This document shows, piece after piece, positions 20,094 through 28,136 of a stretch of 64,000 nt of DNA. The position numbers were made by a program, and so were the translations under genes. Origin of the DNA: Paenibacillus polymyxa (GTDB lineage: Bacteria; Bacillota; Bacilli; Paenibacillales; Paenibacillaceae); assembly GCF_001719045.1 (NCBI RefSeq), contig NZ_CP015423.1, positions 3,381,501 to 3,445,500 of the forward strand. Direction: 5' to 3'. Below the pieces are notes generated by a model. The model was not told the origin of the DNA. It saw only the letters and a list, made by a program, of their open reading frames with translations, and did no database searches. Numbering within the stretch: position 1 is the stretch's first letter; every line of letters starts with the position of its first letter.

Positions 20094-20201
20094 ATGAGCG
20101 GATGTGCAGGTGCAGCTGTTTGCGGTGTGTGGACTTCTACAGCGGCCATTTTGGTGCTCTATATTCTCTTGGTTATCATCCTTAAATCATGTTGGGTTTA
20201 A
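20094..20201 (+). CDS. YjcZ-like small hydrophobic protein (35 aa)
   Basis: A 35-codon gene with an excellent ribosome binding site (AAAGGAGGGCTAAAGCT). The protein starts MSGCAGAAVCGVW and has one membrane segment (AAILVLYILLVIILKSCW). The Gly/Ala/Cys-rich head and single C-terminal helix ending in Trp-Val resemble the YjcZ-type sporulation peptides of Bacilli. It was found by reading for starts because it is shorter than usual gene-finder limits. Confidence 0.65.
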   Translation: MSGCAGAAVCGVWTSTAAILVLYILLVIILKSCWV

Positions 20202-20549
20202 TTTTGTGAAAAGAATTGTATGATAATGTCCCATCAATCAAGTTCAACGACTTTCTTTCATAATCTGCCCGAATTTAGATTAGATTAGATAAAAAGCTCT
20301 GCTAACCTTAGGGCTACCCGTTTATTTAAGCTGAGTTTACGGGCCGCATTTCATGTTCTATCCCCCTGCTATAGAGGGCCGATCCTATTCCAGAACACTC
20401 GTAATGCGTAGGCTGGGGAGGGAAATGCAAACAGTTTGCCCTTTAGTAAATCTAAAAAAGGACTCTATGGGCATTTAACCAGATAGAGTCCTTCTTGTTG
20501 TTTATTTCGTTGAATACTCGTTAAAGATAAGGGCTTACTTGATTAAAAT
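20202..20549. other. intergenic debris
   Basis: It contains a half alo-type terminator (AAAAGCTCTGCTAACCTTAGGGCT, about 20292-20315) and a decayed tRNA-Thr anticodon arm at about 20391. An AGGACTCTATG...ATAGAGTCCTT hairpin at about 20459-20495 is the likely terminator for the lipoprotein gene on the minus strand. Confidence 0.5.
20391..20413 (+). other. decayed tRNA-Thr(CGT) anticodon-arm copy
   Basis: CACTCGTAATGCGTAGGC, then TGGGG, repeats the fragment at 8693 almost base for base, but the 5' stem strand no longer pairs well and the T arm is missing. Confidence 0.5.
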
Positions 20550-21191
20550 TTATTGATTTTCCTTCGTGAGAAAAGAAGCTGCTAACAATGTAGTATTCGT
20601 ATAGCCACCTGAAACATTTTCATATGAAAAATTAGCGATAGGAACTCCAATAACTGTAGCAACGTCTCCTTCAAAAATTTCTCCACTTGCTCCCGGATAA
20701 ACTGCCATTACTGTATTATCATTTTCATCACTAATGTAAACGATCGCCGTTGTCCCTATAGGAATGTTATCTTCTTCTATGTCTATTACATCGCCGGTTA
20801 TTTTCACAAATTTGTTTAAGTATAAATTCAGATTTTTATTTAAGTGTTTTGTTGTTACAGATTTGTCTACTAGATTAATGACTTTGCTTTTATCTGTGGA
20901 AGGAAATAAGTCACTATTTTTAACAATGAAGTCATAAGAGGTTTGTTCCATAGAAGCTTGATCTTCTGTTAACACGGGTGTTCCATCTTTCAAGAATTCA
21001 GCAAATAAATATTCTTTATCTGTGACCTCATTTGTAGAAGCTTGCTGAGCAGTATTTTCATTGCTTACTGTTTGTTCAGTAGCAAAGGATGTACTTGAAG
21101 ACCCAGACCTTGTCGTTGTTTCTTTAAAATTGCTTCCACAAGCTGTTAGAGCTACAGAAAGTAGAGCAATGGATAGAACTTTTTTTAACAT
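20550..21191 (-). CDS. lipoprotein with an OB-fold (tRNA_anti-like) domain
   Basis: 213 residues from an ATG behind CAGGAGAA. The signal peptide ends in LLSVALTACGS, a lipobox. A Ser/Thr-rich linker follows (about 25-55), then a helical part. The C-terminal segment (about 120-205: NKFVKITGDVIDIEEDN, then TAIVYISDEND, GEIFEGDVATVIGVP) has the strand pattern of small OB-fold domains seen in secreted Gram-positive lipoproteins. It would sit on the outer face of the membrane. Ligand and function are unknown; the gene stands alone. Confidence 0.75.
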   Translation of the reverse strand: MLKKVLSIALLSVALTACGSNFKETTTRSGSSSTSFATEQTVSNENTAQQASTNEVTDKEYLFAEFLKDGTPVLTEDQASMEQTSYDFIVKNSDLFPSTDKSKVINLVDKSVTTKHLNKNLNLYLNKFVKITGDVIDIEEDNIPIGTTAIVYISDENDNTVMAVYPGASGEIFEGDVATVIGVPIANFSYENVSGGYTNTTLLAASFLTKENQ

Positions 21192-21556
21192 GACGAATTC
21201 TCCTGTGAGTATCCTCATCGGTTGAGGTAGTTGCTCATTTTATCTTGTTACCTTTATTATCGAATATTAATGTTGAATACATAATACTTTTAAGTTTTAA
21301 CAACAAGGATATACTGTGTTGATAAAAATTGTATAAATGGCTGATTCTATCAAATTAGGAAATGTTGCATACCCGGGGGTTATCACTTCACCAATAACTT
21401 ACAAACTCAGGCACAGCGTGGTATATAGGTTTTTGGGGCCGCATTTCTTTGTATAAAAATGGAGGGTGAAATAGTATTTAAAAAAATAAATATTTTATAT
21501 TTTTGGTTTGTGCTAATATATCTCTATTCAATTACAACTAGAAAAGAGGATATTGT
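21192..21556. other. intergenic stretch between divergent surface genes
   Basis: It contains repeat copy 3 (21406-21450). AT-rich DNA before the acyltransferase start includes a GAAAAGAGGA ribosome binding site. No gene seen. Confidence 0.45.
21406..21450 (+). repeat. terminator-like repeat, copy 3 of 4 (decayed)
   Basis: CTCAGGCACAGCGTGGTA, TATAGGTTTTTGG, GGCCGCATTTCTTT: the same order of blocks as copies 1, 2 and 4, but the stem is poor. Confidence 0.45.
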
Positions 21557-22612
21557 GTGCACCATGACAAGGAATTAAAGCTTGCAGAAACAAATATTGC
21601 AAAAGGTATTGCTGTAATACTACTTTTGATCCATCACCTCTTCGCTTTTCCTGATAGATTAAAGTATGACTATGTTTCATTATTTAGTTTATTTCATGAA
21701 AGAGGGGAATTTTATTTAGGACACTTTGGTCAAATAGCAATATCTATTTTTTTGTTTCTAAGTGGTTATGGATTATATAAGAGCAATGTTCAAAATCCAC
21801 ATCATTTAATGCAGAAAAGCTTTACAAGATTAAGCAAAATAATGATAAATTACTGGGTTGTTTTTTTGCTTTTTATCCCAGCTGGTCTATACTTCTTTGG
21901 AAATTCTGATAGATTTCAACATAATTCAATAATGGATTTTTTGCGGAATTTTATAGCGCTCTCAAGTTCATATAATGGTGAGTGGTGGTTTTTATATGAT
22001 TATATTCTGCTGCTATTAATTTTTCCGGTCAGCTTTCAAGCCATTCAACGTAACGCATGGGTAACTCTACTCATTTCCGGTCTTGTTTTTTATAATTCAT
22101 ATTCACAAGGCAATTATTACAGTATTATGTATTGGCAGCTACCGTTTATGATAGGGTTGTTCTTTGCTAAATATAAATTGTATTCATGGATGAGTAAGAT
22201 TTATAATTCCATCATATTTAATAACATACTGTTTGATATTATAATAATTGTAGTGTTATTTCGCTTTCGTACCACGAGTCAATTATTTGAGAAGACAACG
22301 ATTGATATGATAATTGCCCCTTTATTTATCCTCGTTAGTATTCATTTAATGAATAAATTAAAACTAACCAGACCTTTTGCTTACTTAGGTAAAAATTCAA
22401 TGAATATTTGGTTAACCCACACCTTTTTTTGTTATTACTATTTTCAGAGTATTGTTTTCTTCCCCAAGGTATCTATCTTGATCTTGTTGTGGCTAACGTT
22501 GTTAACGGTACTTACTTCAATTGTAGTTAACAGCATCATTAGTCTCATTAATAACAAAGTGTACACTAAAAATATTGATCTGAGTACAAACAAAGTTGGG
22601 GGCCAAGTGTAG
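21557..22612 (+). CDS. acyltransferase 3 family membrane protein (OafA/YrhL-like)
   Basis: 351 residues starting at GTG behind GAAAAGAGGATATT. The family transfers acyl groups, often acetyl, to cell-surface sugars. About ten membrane segments are visible. The catalytic His is expected in the early VILLLIHHLFAF. GEWWFLYDYILLLLIFP and GKNSMNIWLTHTFF are typical later signatures. The gene is AT-rich and isolated. Together with the nearby glycosyltransferase it could alter an exopolysaccharide or wall polymer, but no linkage is shown by the sequence. Confidence 0.88.
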   Translation: MHHDKELKLAETNIAKGIAVILLLIHHLFAFPDRLKYDYVSLFSLFHERGEFYLGHFGQIAISIFLFLSGYGLYKSNVQNPHHLMQKSFTRLSKIMINYWVVFLLFIPAGLYFFGNSDRFQHNSIMDFLRNFIALSSSYNGEWWFLYDYILLLLIFPVSFQAIQRNAWVTLLISGLVFYNSYSQGNYYSIMYWQLPFMIGLFFAKYKLYSWMSKIYNSIIFNNILFDIIIIVVLFRFRTTSQLFEKTTIDMIIAPLFILVSIHLMNKLKLTRPFAYLGKNSMNIWLTHTFFCYYYFQSIVFFPKVSILILLWLTLLTVLTSIVVNSIISLINNKVYTKNIDLSTNKVGGQV

Positions 22613-22689
22613 GGTTCTTGCTATTTGTTTGAAAGAGGCTACTGAATTGTACTTCACGGACACTCATTCGAGAGTATTGTGATTAAACT

Positions 22690-22731
22690 TAAGCACAGCT
22701 TCCAGACTTTTTGGAAGCCGTGCTTTTTTGT
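22690..22731 (+). terminator. terminator-like repeat, copy 4 of 4
   Basis: AAGCACAGCTTCCA...TGGAAGCCGTGCTTTTTTG: a clean hairpin about 80 bases after the acyltransferase gene. Confidence 0.7.
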
Positions 22732-22871
22732 TGAAATAAAACGATTTGCAAACCTTTAGTCTAGAAAAAATGTATCGTCCAGTACAGCAGTTTAGGCGTG
22801 ATTTCGAGATTAGAGTAAATATCAAGAAGAACTTCATTAGCATATTAGCCGATATGAAGTCCTTCATATGT

Positions 22872-23774
22872 TTATTTAGTTGAATATTCGCTTACTTCAA
22901 ATGTGAGAATTTTGTTGAAGATTACGTAGTCTTTGCGATTACTGAATGGACCTTTGTTGTTATTATGCTTGTCAATGGCAAAGAAAGAGGCACCTCTTCC
23001 AGCATCTTTAGCGTCATACCAAGCGATGAAGGCATTGAGTTCTTTTTTACTCAGATCGAATTCTTTATCAAATCCATTGTCCATAGTTACAGTCAGAATG
23101 GCGCGATCACCAGTTGGTTGGGAGGCCCCATCTGTATCTGACGGATCAGGTGTTGTAGATGGGTCAGGCTTTGTAGAAGGATCCGGTGTAGTAGATGGAT
23201 CAGGCTTTGTAGAAGGATCCGGTGTTGTAGATGGAGCAACTGGGTTAGTATTATACATTTCAAAAGCTCCAAGAGTCAGAATATTTTGCCCATTATTCAT
23301 TGATACATTTAGACGATACTTTATATATTCTTTTGTGTTACTAAATGTAAATTCTTTTTTTACAGGTTGGTTCCAATTACTTTGATTTTTTTGTGTATCA
23401 AGAATGATCCATGATGTTCCATCCCAGCCTTCAAAAGTCCAATCTTTTGGAGATTCGGCTTTGTAATAATTGCCTCCACGAGCTTGTAATACATATTTGT
23501 TTACAACAACTGGTTTCTCAAATTGGTAACCAATCCATCCAGGGATGCCATTTGCAGCTGTAGACCATCCGTTATCATTAATGAATTGATCAAAAACGGT
23601 CCATGGTTGATGACTATCACTATAACTACTGCTAGCACTAGCGATTCCAGAGGGAATGTTGTTCCCTGACATTTTTGGGATTAAGTTAACATCACTTGAG
23701 CTAGCAAAAGAAGAACTTGCAAACACAGATGCTAATAAAAAGATAGATAATAGCGAGAAAAATATTTTTTTCAT
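22872..23774 (-). CDS. secreted F5/8 type C (discoidin) carbohydrate-binding protein
   Basis: 300 residues from an ATG behind AAAAGGGGAT. Signal peptide (MKKIFFSLLSIFLLASVFAS), then a discoidin fold (about 30-180) that usually binds glycans: SASSSYSDSHQPWTVFDQ, then GIPGWIGYQFEKP and YIKYRLNVS. A repeated Pro-rich linker follows (TKPDPSTTPDPS units, about 185-215). The C-terminal domain (ILTVTMDNGFDKEFDLS and RKDYVIFNKILTFEVSE) recurs in secreted Paenibacillus and Clostridium proteins. No catalytic domain, so it is probably a binding or adhesive protein of the cell surface or matrix. Confidence 0.87.
   Translation of the reverse strand: MKKIFFSLLSIFLLASVFASSSFASSSDVNLIPKMSGNNIPSGIASASSSYSDSHQPWTVFDQFINDNGWSTAANGIPGWIGYQFEKPVVVNKYVLQARGGNYYKAESPKDWTFEGWDGTSWIILDTQKNQSNWNQPVKKEFTFSNTKEYIKYRLNVSMNNGQNILTLGAFEMYNTNPVAPSTTPDPSTKPDPSTTPDPSTKPDPSTTPDPSDTDGASQPTGDRAILTVTMDNGFDKEFDLSKKELNAFIAWYDAKDAGRGASFFAIDKHNNNKGPFSNRKDYVIFNKILTFEVSEYSTK
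23145..23235. repeat. in-frame tandem repeat coding for the Pro-rich linker
   Basis: Two-plus copies of a unit of about 60 bases (GGATCAGG..TGTAGA.GGATC...) encode alternating TKPDPS and TTPDPS blocks. The copies are nearly the same at DNA level, so linker length could vary by recombination or slippage. Confidence 0.7.
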
Positions 23775-24257
23775 GTTAAATCCCCTTTTGTTTTATTTAT
23801 TCATTAAACATACAAAAGCCAAAAAGGATTGTCTAAACATTAATTCCTATATATATAAATAAAGGGTTAATTTAGGGTTTGAATTTTTGAGATAATGATC
23901 GGATACTTTGAGATAGAAGGGCTTAACGAATTATATGGAGATTATTTATTCTCAAATGGTGTCTTTTAGCTATTATTTTTCTGGTGATTCTGTTTTGTTC
24001 GAGGGTATATTTAATGATCTTCAATAACGAAGGTTCCTACAATAATATTATACGAGCAATTCGCGTCCAGTTTAGTTGTGGGAGTATCTAATTTAATTGT
24101 TTTTGTATCACTATTTGCTAAGTAAGAACACGTGTTTGGGATTTGTTTCTATTGTTTTAGTAAACGATGGATTCAACTTAAAGTTTATTTTACTATCGAC
24201 AAAATGTCCTTTTGGATAATATATCGTTCTATAATAATAGAAGCTTTGTCCCAACGT
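23775..24257. other. AT-rich stretch without an intact gene
   Basis: Short frames exist (for example 30 codons from about 23935, MEIIYSQMVSFSYYFSGDS) but all break quickly and none has a good ribosome binding site. Possibly the remains of a membrane-protein gene. Confidence 0.4.
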
Positions 24258-24290
24258 AAAAAGGACCCTCAGCATCTGCGGTCCTTTTTG
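24258..24290. terminator. terminator at the 3' side of the XRE gene
   Basis: AAAAAGGACC/GGTCCTTTTT with a 12-base loop, symmetrical, so it can act on both strands. Confidence 0.75.
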
Positions 24291-24292
24291 GG

Positions 24293-24538
24293 TTATTCAG
24301 TACTTTCCTTGGCATTTGATATGTAATCAATTTCAATAATGTCCCCGATATTTGTAATTTCAAGTACCTCAATAATCTTTGCCAGATGGTCTTTATTCAA
24401 AACACTACGGGAGCCACGGACAATTTCACTAATGGTACTTGGGCGTAGCCCTGTTAACTGAGATAAAGTCCCTTGTGTCATTCCTTTTGACTCCAGAATC
24501 TTTCCAAGCTTGACCACGATTATAGCTTTTTTTGACAT
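24293..24538 (-). CDS. XRE-family helix-turn-helix regulator
   Basis: 81 residues starting MSKKAIIVVKLGKILES, one HTH_3 domain: GMTQGTLSQLTGLRPSTISE then IVRGSRSVLNKDHLAKI, with the recognition helix at RPSTISEIVRG. It has a short acidic tail and no sensor domain. GGGGAAGGAACGGT is the ribosome binding site. The region just upstream holds three TAACGTT sites, two flanking or overlapping a strong opposite-strand promoter, so it probably represses its neighbour, itself or both. It resembles small regulators of mobile or toxin-antitoxin units, but no partner toxin is recognised. Confidence 0.88.
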   Translation of the reverse strand: MSKKAIIVVKLGKILESKGMTQGTLSQLTGLRPSTISEIVRGSRSVLNKDHLAKIIEVLEITNIGDIIEIDYISNAKESTE

Positions 24539-24624
24539 ATAATCGACCGTTCCTTCCCCTTGATTCTTGCTTAGTTATGCTTGTGTTGATTTTAAGTGAA
24601 ACTAAAAGATAACGCAAAAAGATG

Positions 24625-24685
24625 TTGACAATAACGTTATATGGTTATATTATGAATAACGAAATAACGTTAAATTGTAACGTTG
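24625..24685 (+). promoter_or_regulatory. strong promoter overlapped by repeated TAACGTT sites
   Basis: TTGACA (24625-24630) and TATTAT (24648-24653) are 17 bases apart. ATAACGTTAT fills part of the spacer (24631-24640). Further sites ATAACGTTA (24664-24672) and GTAACGTTG (24677-24685) follow the start point. This is the layout of a repressor-controlled promoter, probably for the adjacent XRE protein. A second promoter, TTGCTT...TATAAT (24874-24903, spacer 18), is nearer the next gene. Confidence 0.65.
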
Positions 24686-25056
24686 ATTTATGCGATGGTA
24701 GCAATCTCGTTATTGTCATCGTTGATGATAAGTAGTGTCGAAAATACGCATCTAATCAGAGTGATTCTTTCCTATTGTACAGCAAGTAAATCTGCAATTC
24801 TACGTGAGTGAACATGAGGCAGTATATATTCTTGATGTGATGAACACAGCTGTTAGCAATTTAATTCGCAATTTTGCTTATAACAATGTATTTTCGATAT
24901 AATATGTTAAATTGTGGTTGCTTCAATTACCCCCTCTATAGCAAAAACACTAAATTCCCTTCTTACCTAATGGGTTATGTAGCAGCGATTCACTATCATT
25001 ACGATCAGGTGCCCTTACCAAGTTGGACGGATAACACTACGAAGGAGTGCAGAAAA

Positions 25057-25431
25057 ATGGAGACTAAATCAACCATACTAGAATGGGCGGCAATGGTATA
25101 TGGACCTTTTGACCATTTATATATGTATGAAATATATGAAGGTGTGCTTTATGGTGGACGCTACTTCTTTCACATTGAGGACGGACGTTTGTGGATGCGT
25201 CATGTACGCAGAATAGAACACCCAGAACATACACGCTTATTCGTCGATGGAGACAGTGGTGGGCTGCAATTGGCAGAAGGCATTCAGCGTGACCTCATGG
25301 AGGTTGTTTCGGAAACCATTGACCAGCTACGCTCAATGGATGGCATGACTTTTTTGCTTAACGAACTGCTGTGGTTGGAAGGAGAGGATCGCTATGACAT
25401 CCAGTTGAATCTCGTAAAGAACAAAGGCTAA
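25057..25431 (+). CDS. hypothetical protein (124 aa)
   Basis: Not recognised. The start at METKSTILEWAAMVYG is chosen because AAGGAGTGCAG lies just before it. The frame is open further upstream to 24874, but that part has no such site and contains a promoter. The protein is soluble, acidic and mixed alpha/beta, rich in aromatic residues early (YMYEIYEGVLYGGRYFF), with a helical end. It is followed after 76 bases by a second small hypothetical gene, possibly in one transcript, and lies downstream of the XRE-controlled promoter region. Confidence 0.6.
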   Translation: METKSTILEWAAMVYGPFDHLYMYEIYEGVLYGGRYFFHIEDGRLWMRHVRRIEHPEHTRLFVDGDSGGLQLAEGIQRDLMEVVSETIDQLRSMDGMTFLLNELLWLEGEDRYDIQLNLVKNKG

Positions 25432-25507
25432 CACGAACATAAAGAAATTTTTGTCATAGAAGGAGTTGTTATACTGTTCACCGAATGGAATATTTGAGGT
25501 GATCATC

Positions 25508-25741
25508 GTGAAACGCACATATAAAGTATTGAATACAGACATGGAGTTGTTTGGAGCTGCTCTAGTCCAGGCACATGTATACGTTGTATCCGTTGATGAG
25601 GAATTGCGTGTGACATTTGAGGATTATGGGGGAGTAGTAGAGGAGATTAAGCCAGAATCAGTTAAGATAGCGGGTAAAATTTTTATGCGAGACCAGCTTG
25701 AATTTCGAATAGACCTAGTATCAGGAGAGGATCCAGAATGA
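25508..25741 (+). CDS. hypothetical protein (77 aa)
   Basis: Starts at GTG (protein MKRTYKVLNTDMELFG) behind TGAGGTGATCATC. The decayed paralogue at 1498 has ATG at the same place after nearly the same upstream bases, which supports this start. A beta-rich small soluble protein (VYVVSVDEELRVTFEDYGG). Function unknown. It lies between the 124-residue hypothetical gene and DUF2935. Confidence 0.65.
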   Translation: MKRTYKVLNTDMELFGAALVQAHVYVVSVDEELRVTFEDYGGVVEEIKPESVKIAGKIFMRDQLEFRIDLVSGEDPE

Positions 25742-25915
25742 CTAATAACTCCGACGGTCAATAGCCAGTATAGAGAAATATTTCACATACATAAATAAGG
25801 CAACAGAGTTACGAGTTAGATTAGTATGAGGCGTAGGATTCAATATTCATAATGACAAGGCATATCCCATATGACTAAGTAAGTGCTTTTTTGCTCACAT
25901 AGAGGAGGGATATGA

Positions 25916-26731
25916 TTGGATGCATTCGTTTCACGCTCATTAGATGAAATACGATTTTGGTCCAGGATTATGAAGGAGCATTCATTTTTTCTGGGGTTAG
26001 GTTTTCGAGCGGAAGATACTCAACTTAAAACAGAAGCCAATCGGTTCTACGCCATTTTTGAGGATATTGAGAAAAGGTCGAATGAATTTAATACCGAGAC
26101 AGATCCTTATACAATCAAAGAGTTTAATACGGAAGTTCAGAATGCGGCGACAAATATTTGGGCATTTAAGAGAATGGTATTGGGCCTTATATTACAATGC
26201 AAACTTCCTGGGCAAACCAATTTTCCCTTACTGGTAGATCACGTAAGCCGGGAAGCCAATTATTTCAGAAATCGTTTAGGAGAACTCAATTCAGGAAAGC
26301 TTGAACCATTACCCGATGCAATTATTGATGAAAATGTATTTTTCTTAAAAATCATGGCTGATCACGCAAAATTTATAGGACATTTGCTTGATCCATCCGA
26401 GCGTAAACTGGTTGAACAAGCTAGGGAGTTTAGTAATGATTTTGATATGCTGATGTTTCAAGCGATTGATTTAAGTCATATGCGGCCACAGTCACAAACC
26501 GTTCCACTCCTGAGTCAATTTGTTGATGAAAACCGTGTCTCTGTGAAGTCCTTGCGAGATTTTAAGAAAACAGCGCGTGATTTAATCGACGAGTGCCGAA
26601 TAAAAAGCATTATCCATCCTTTATTGGCCGATCATGTATTTCGTGAAGCGGAGAGGTTCCTTTTTATTCTCGATATGTTTGATCAATCCTTATCAGGTGT
26701 TAAGGTGAATAAGAGAGAAATCATGCACTGA
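25916..26731 (+). CDS. DUF2935 helical-bundle protein
   Basis: 271 residues starting at TTG, 6 bases after AGAGGAGGGATATGA. The overlapping ATG at 25911 is in a frame that closes after 11 codons, so TTG is the likely start. Two repeated four-helix units share the patterns RFWSRIMKEHSFFLGLG / FFLKIMADHAKFIGHLLDP and LVDHVSREANYFRNRL / LADHVFREAERFLFILD. Paired His and Glu residues recall hemerythrin-like or ferritin-like metal sites. Function of DUF2935 is unknown; a di-iron site is inference. Confidence 0.85.
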   Translation: MDAFVSRSLDEIRFWSRIMKEHSFFLGLGFRAEDTQLKTEANRFYAIFEDIEKRSNEFNTETDPYTIKEFNTEVQNAATNIWAFKRMVLGLILQCKLPGQTNFPLLVDHVSREANYFRNRLGELNSGKLEPLPDAIIDENVFFLKIMADHAKFIGHLLDPSERKLVEQAREFSNDFDMLMFQAIDLSHMRPQSQTVPLLSQFVDENRVSVKSLRDFKKTARDLIDECRIKSIIHPLLADHVFREAERFLFILDMFDQSLSGVKVNKREIMH

Positions 26732-26778
26732 GAGAGCCCAGTAAAAAGAGTACAGTTTCTGTAAAATATCCAGTGGAA

Positions 26779-26872
26779 ATAAAAGCTTTAGACTGAACAA
26801 AAATCAAACAGCGGCAGACTAAGACTTGAAAAATAAAGTCTTAGTCTGCCGCTATTGTCATCCAACTAACGT
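26779..26872. repeat. dispersed repeat copy B with perfect 18-bp hairpin
   Basis: AGCGGCAGACTAAGACTT (26810-26827) pairs perfectly with 26836-26853. The flanks match those of the element at 13497-13590: AAAAGC..TAGACTGA before and CAT..AACTAACG after. It may work as a terminator after DUF2935 or be a non-autonomous mobile repeat. Confidence 0.6.
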
Positions 26873-27034
26873 GTATAAGTACATAGAAAATCCAATATGT
26901 CGCATTAAGCATCCTATGGAAATGTTCGCGATCAAAGCCGGGAGGGTCTTGCGATGGGAGAAAGGCCGGAGTACTCATCGATTCCGGGAAAGGACTCAGA
27001 AAGGAGAAATGTCCGGCGTTTCTACGGTATATAT
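26873..27034. other. short G+C-richer fragment of unknown origin
   Basis: Bases 26930-27030 are richer in G+C than the flanks. A plus-strand frame reads MEMFAIKAGRVLRWEKGRS and ends at 27036, but it lacks a ribosome binding site. I see no known gene. It may be the scrap of a lost one. Confidence 0.35.
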
Positions 27035-27400
27035 TTAAATCCAAATATCATTGACTGCCGTTAATTCTGACTCCGCTCCTCCAGTATTTACTACACCTCT
27101 CGGCTCTACTAGCATGATATGGCACTCTTCATGTGCGAAAGGCTTGTGTTCGACTCCCTTAGGCACAATAAACATTTCTCCCTGAGAAACCTGTACCCGT
27201 CCATCTCTAAAATCAATGAACATCTCGCCCTCAAGTACAATAAAGACCTCGTCGGTATCTTGATGATCGTGCCATACAAAATCCCCAACTATTTTCACCA
27301 ATTTAAATTGATAGTCATTCATTTCACCAATAACTTTCGGAGACCAATGATCACTAAATTTAGATAACTTTTCATGCAGTTTGATTGATTGATACTTCAT
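27035..27400 (-). CDS. cupin-domain protein
   Basis: 121 residues from an ATG behind AAAGGAGGGTATT. A single small cupin barrel: motif 1 GDFVWHDHQDTDEVFIVLEGE supplies the H-x-H and Glu metal ligands, motif 2 (PKGVEHKPFAHEE) the last His. Such proteins act as mannose-6-phosphate isomerase-like or dioxygenase-like enzymes or bind small ligands, and the substrate cannot be told. It begins 17 bases after the end of the acetyltransferase gene on the same strand, so the two are likely co-transcribed. Confidence 0.86.
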   Translation of the reverse strand: MKYQSIKLHEKLSKFSDHWSPKVIGEMNDYQFKLVKIVGDFVWHDHQDTDEVFIVLEGEMFIDFRDGRVQVSQGEMFIVPKGVEHKPFAHEECHIMLVEPRGVVNTGGAESELTAVNDIWI

Positions 27401-27417
27401 AATACCCTCCTTTAAAA

Positions 27418-27960
27418 CTAGATATCCTCTGATGGATTGATAATCGCCAGTACCTGGTGATCCTCCCACTTTCCGTTGATCTTTACGTTGCTTCGAGAGA
27501 TGCCTTCTTTGTGAAAGCCAGCCTTCTCAAGCACACGGATGGATCCTGGATTCCGAGGAGAGGCTTCCCCGAAGATCCGGTGAAACTTTAGCTCATCGAA
27601 AGCATAGCGAACCACCTGCTTCACCGCCTCCGTCATATAACCCTTGCCGTTATATGCTTGGTCTAGGCTGTATCCGATCATACAGCTCTGAAGCGGTCCT
27701 CTCACCACAAAAGATAGACCTATGCTGCCTATAATCCGGTCGTCCTCCTTGTGGCATACCACAAAGGAATATTTCCGATCCTCCATCATGTCGGTCTTGC
27801 TCTTAATAATCGTCTGGAGCTGGTACTCCTCCGTATAGTACTTCTCTTGGTTGTTTGGCGAAAACTTATCAAAGAACTCCTGATTGCGCTTGTACATTGC
27901 TGCCAACTCTGCGGCGTCCGTCTCCTCAGAGAACCGGATGTATACTCGCTGCTCCGACAT
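27418..27960 (-). CDS. GNAT N-acetyltransferase, RimJ/RimL-like
   Basis: 180 residues starting MSEQRVYIRFSEETDAAELA. An ATG three codons earlier lies inside the GGAAGGATGG ribosome binding site. It uses acetyl-CoA to acetylate a protein N-terminus or small molecule. The fold is visible in order: CMIGYSLDQAYNGKGYMTEA (acetyl-CoA pyrophosphate loop), then FHRIFGEASPRNPGSIRVLEK, the typical RimJ/L motif, and WEDHQVLAI at the end. It is first gene of a pair with the cupin. A related protein is encoded at 47228. Confidence 0.88.
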   Translation of the reverse strand: MSEQRVYIRFSEETDAAELAAMYKRNQEFFDKFSPNNQEKYYTEEYQLQTIIKSKTDMMEDRKYSFVVCHKEDDRIIGSIGLSFVVRGPLQSCMIGYSLDQAYNGKGYMTEAVKQVVRYAFDELKFHRIFGEASPRNPGSIRVLEKAGFHKEGISRSNVKINGKWEDHQVLAIINPSEDI

Positions 27961-28136
27961 CTGCACCATCCTTCCAAACTGTAATATTGAAAGAATTATA
28001 TCACAGGCTGAAGATTGGGAAATTGATTTGATGAATGGTGTATATCAGGCAGCATTCCTTTGAATGTTAACTAAAAATATATACCGTAATTATTGGATTG
28101 GATATAATGTTTTCTAAAAAAGGAGCATATATTGTA

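Noticed and set aside
22933..23385. 150-residue plus-strand frame over the discoidin gene
   Set aside because: It mirrors the repeat-coding linker; the minus-strand protein has a signal peptide and known domains.
24768..24902. Frame reading NLQFYVSEHEAVYILDVMN...NLIRNFAYNNVF before the 124-residue gene
   Set aside because: It looks protein-like but has no usual start codon or ribosome binding site and contains the second promoter. At best it is a gene fragment.
26826..27044. Overlapping frames on both strands between DUF2935 and the cupin gene
   Set aside because: No ribosome binding site on either strand, and part of the sequence is the dispersed hairpin.
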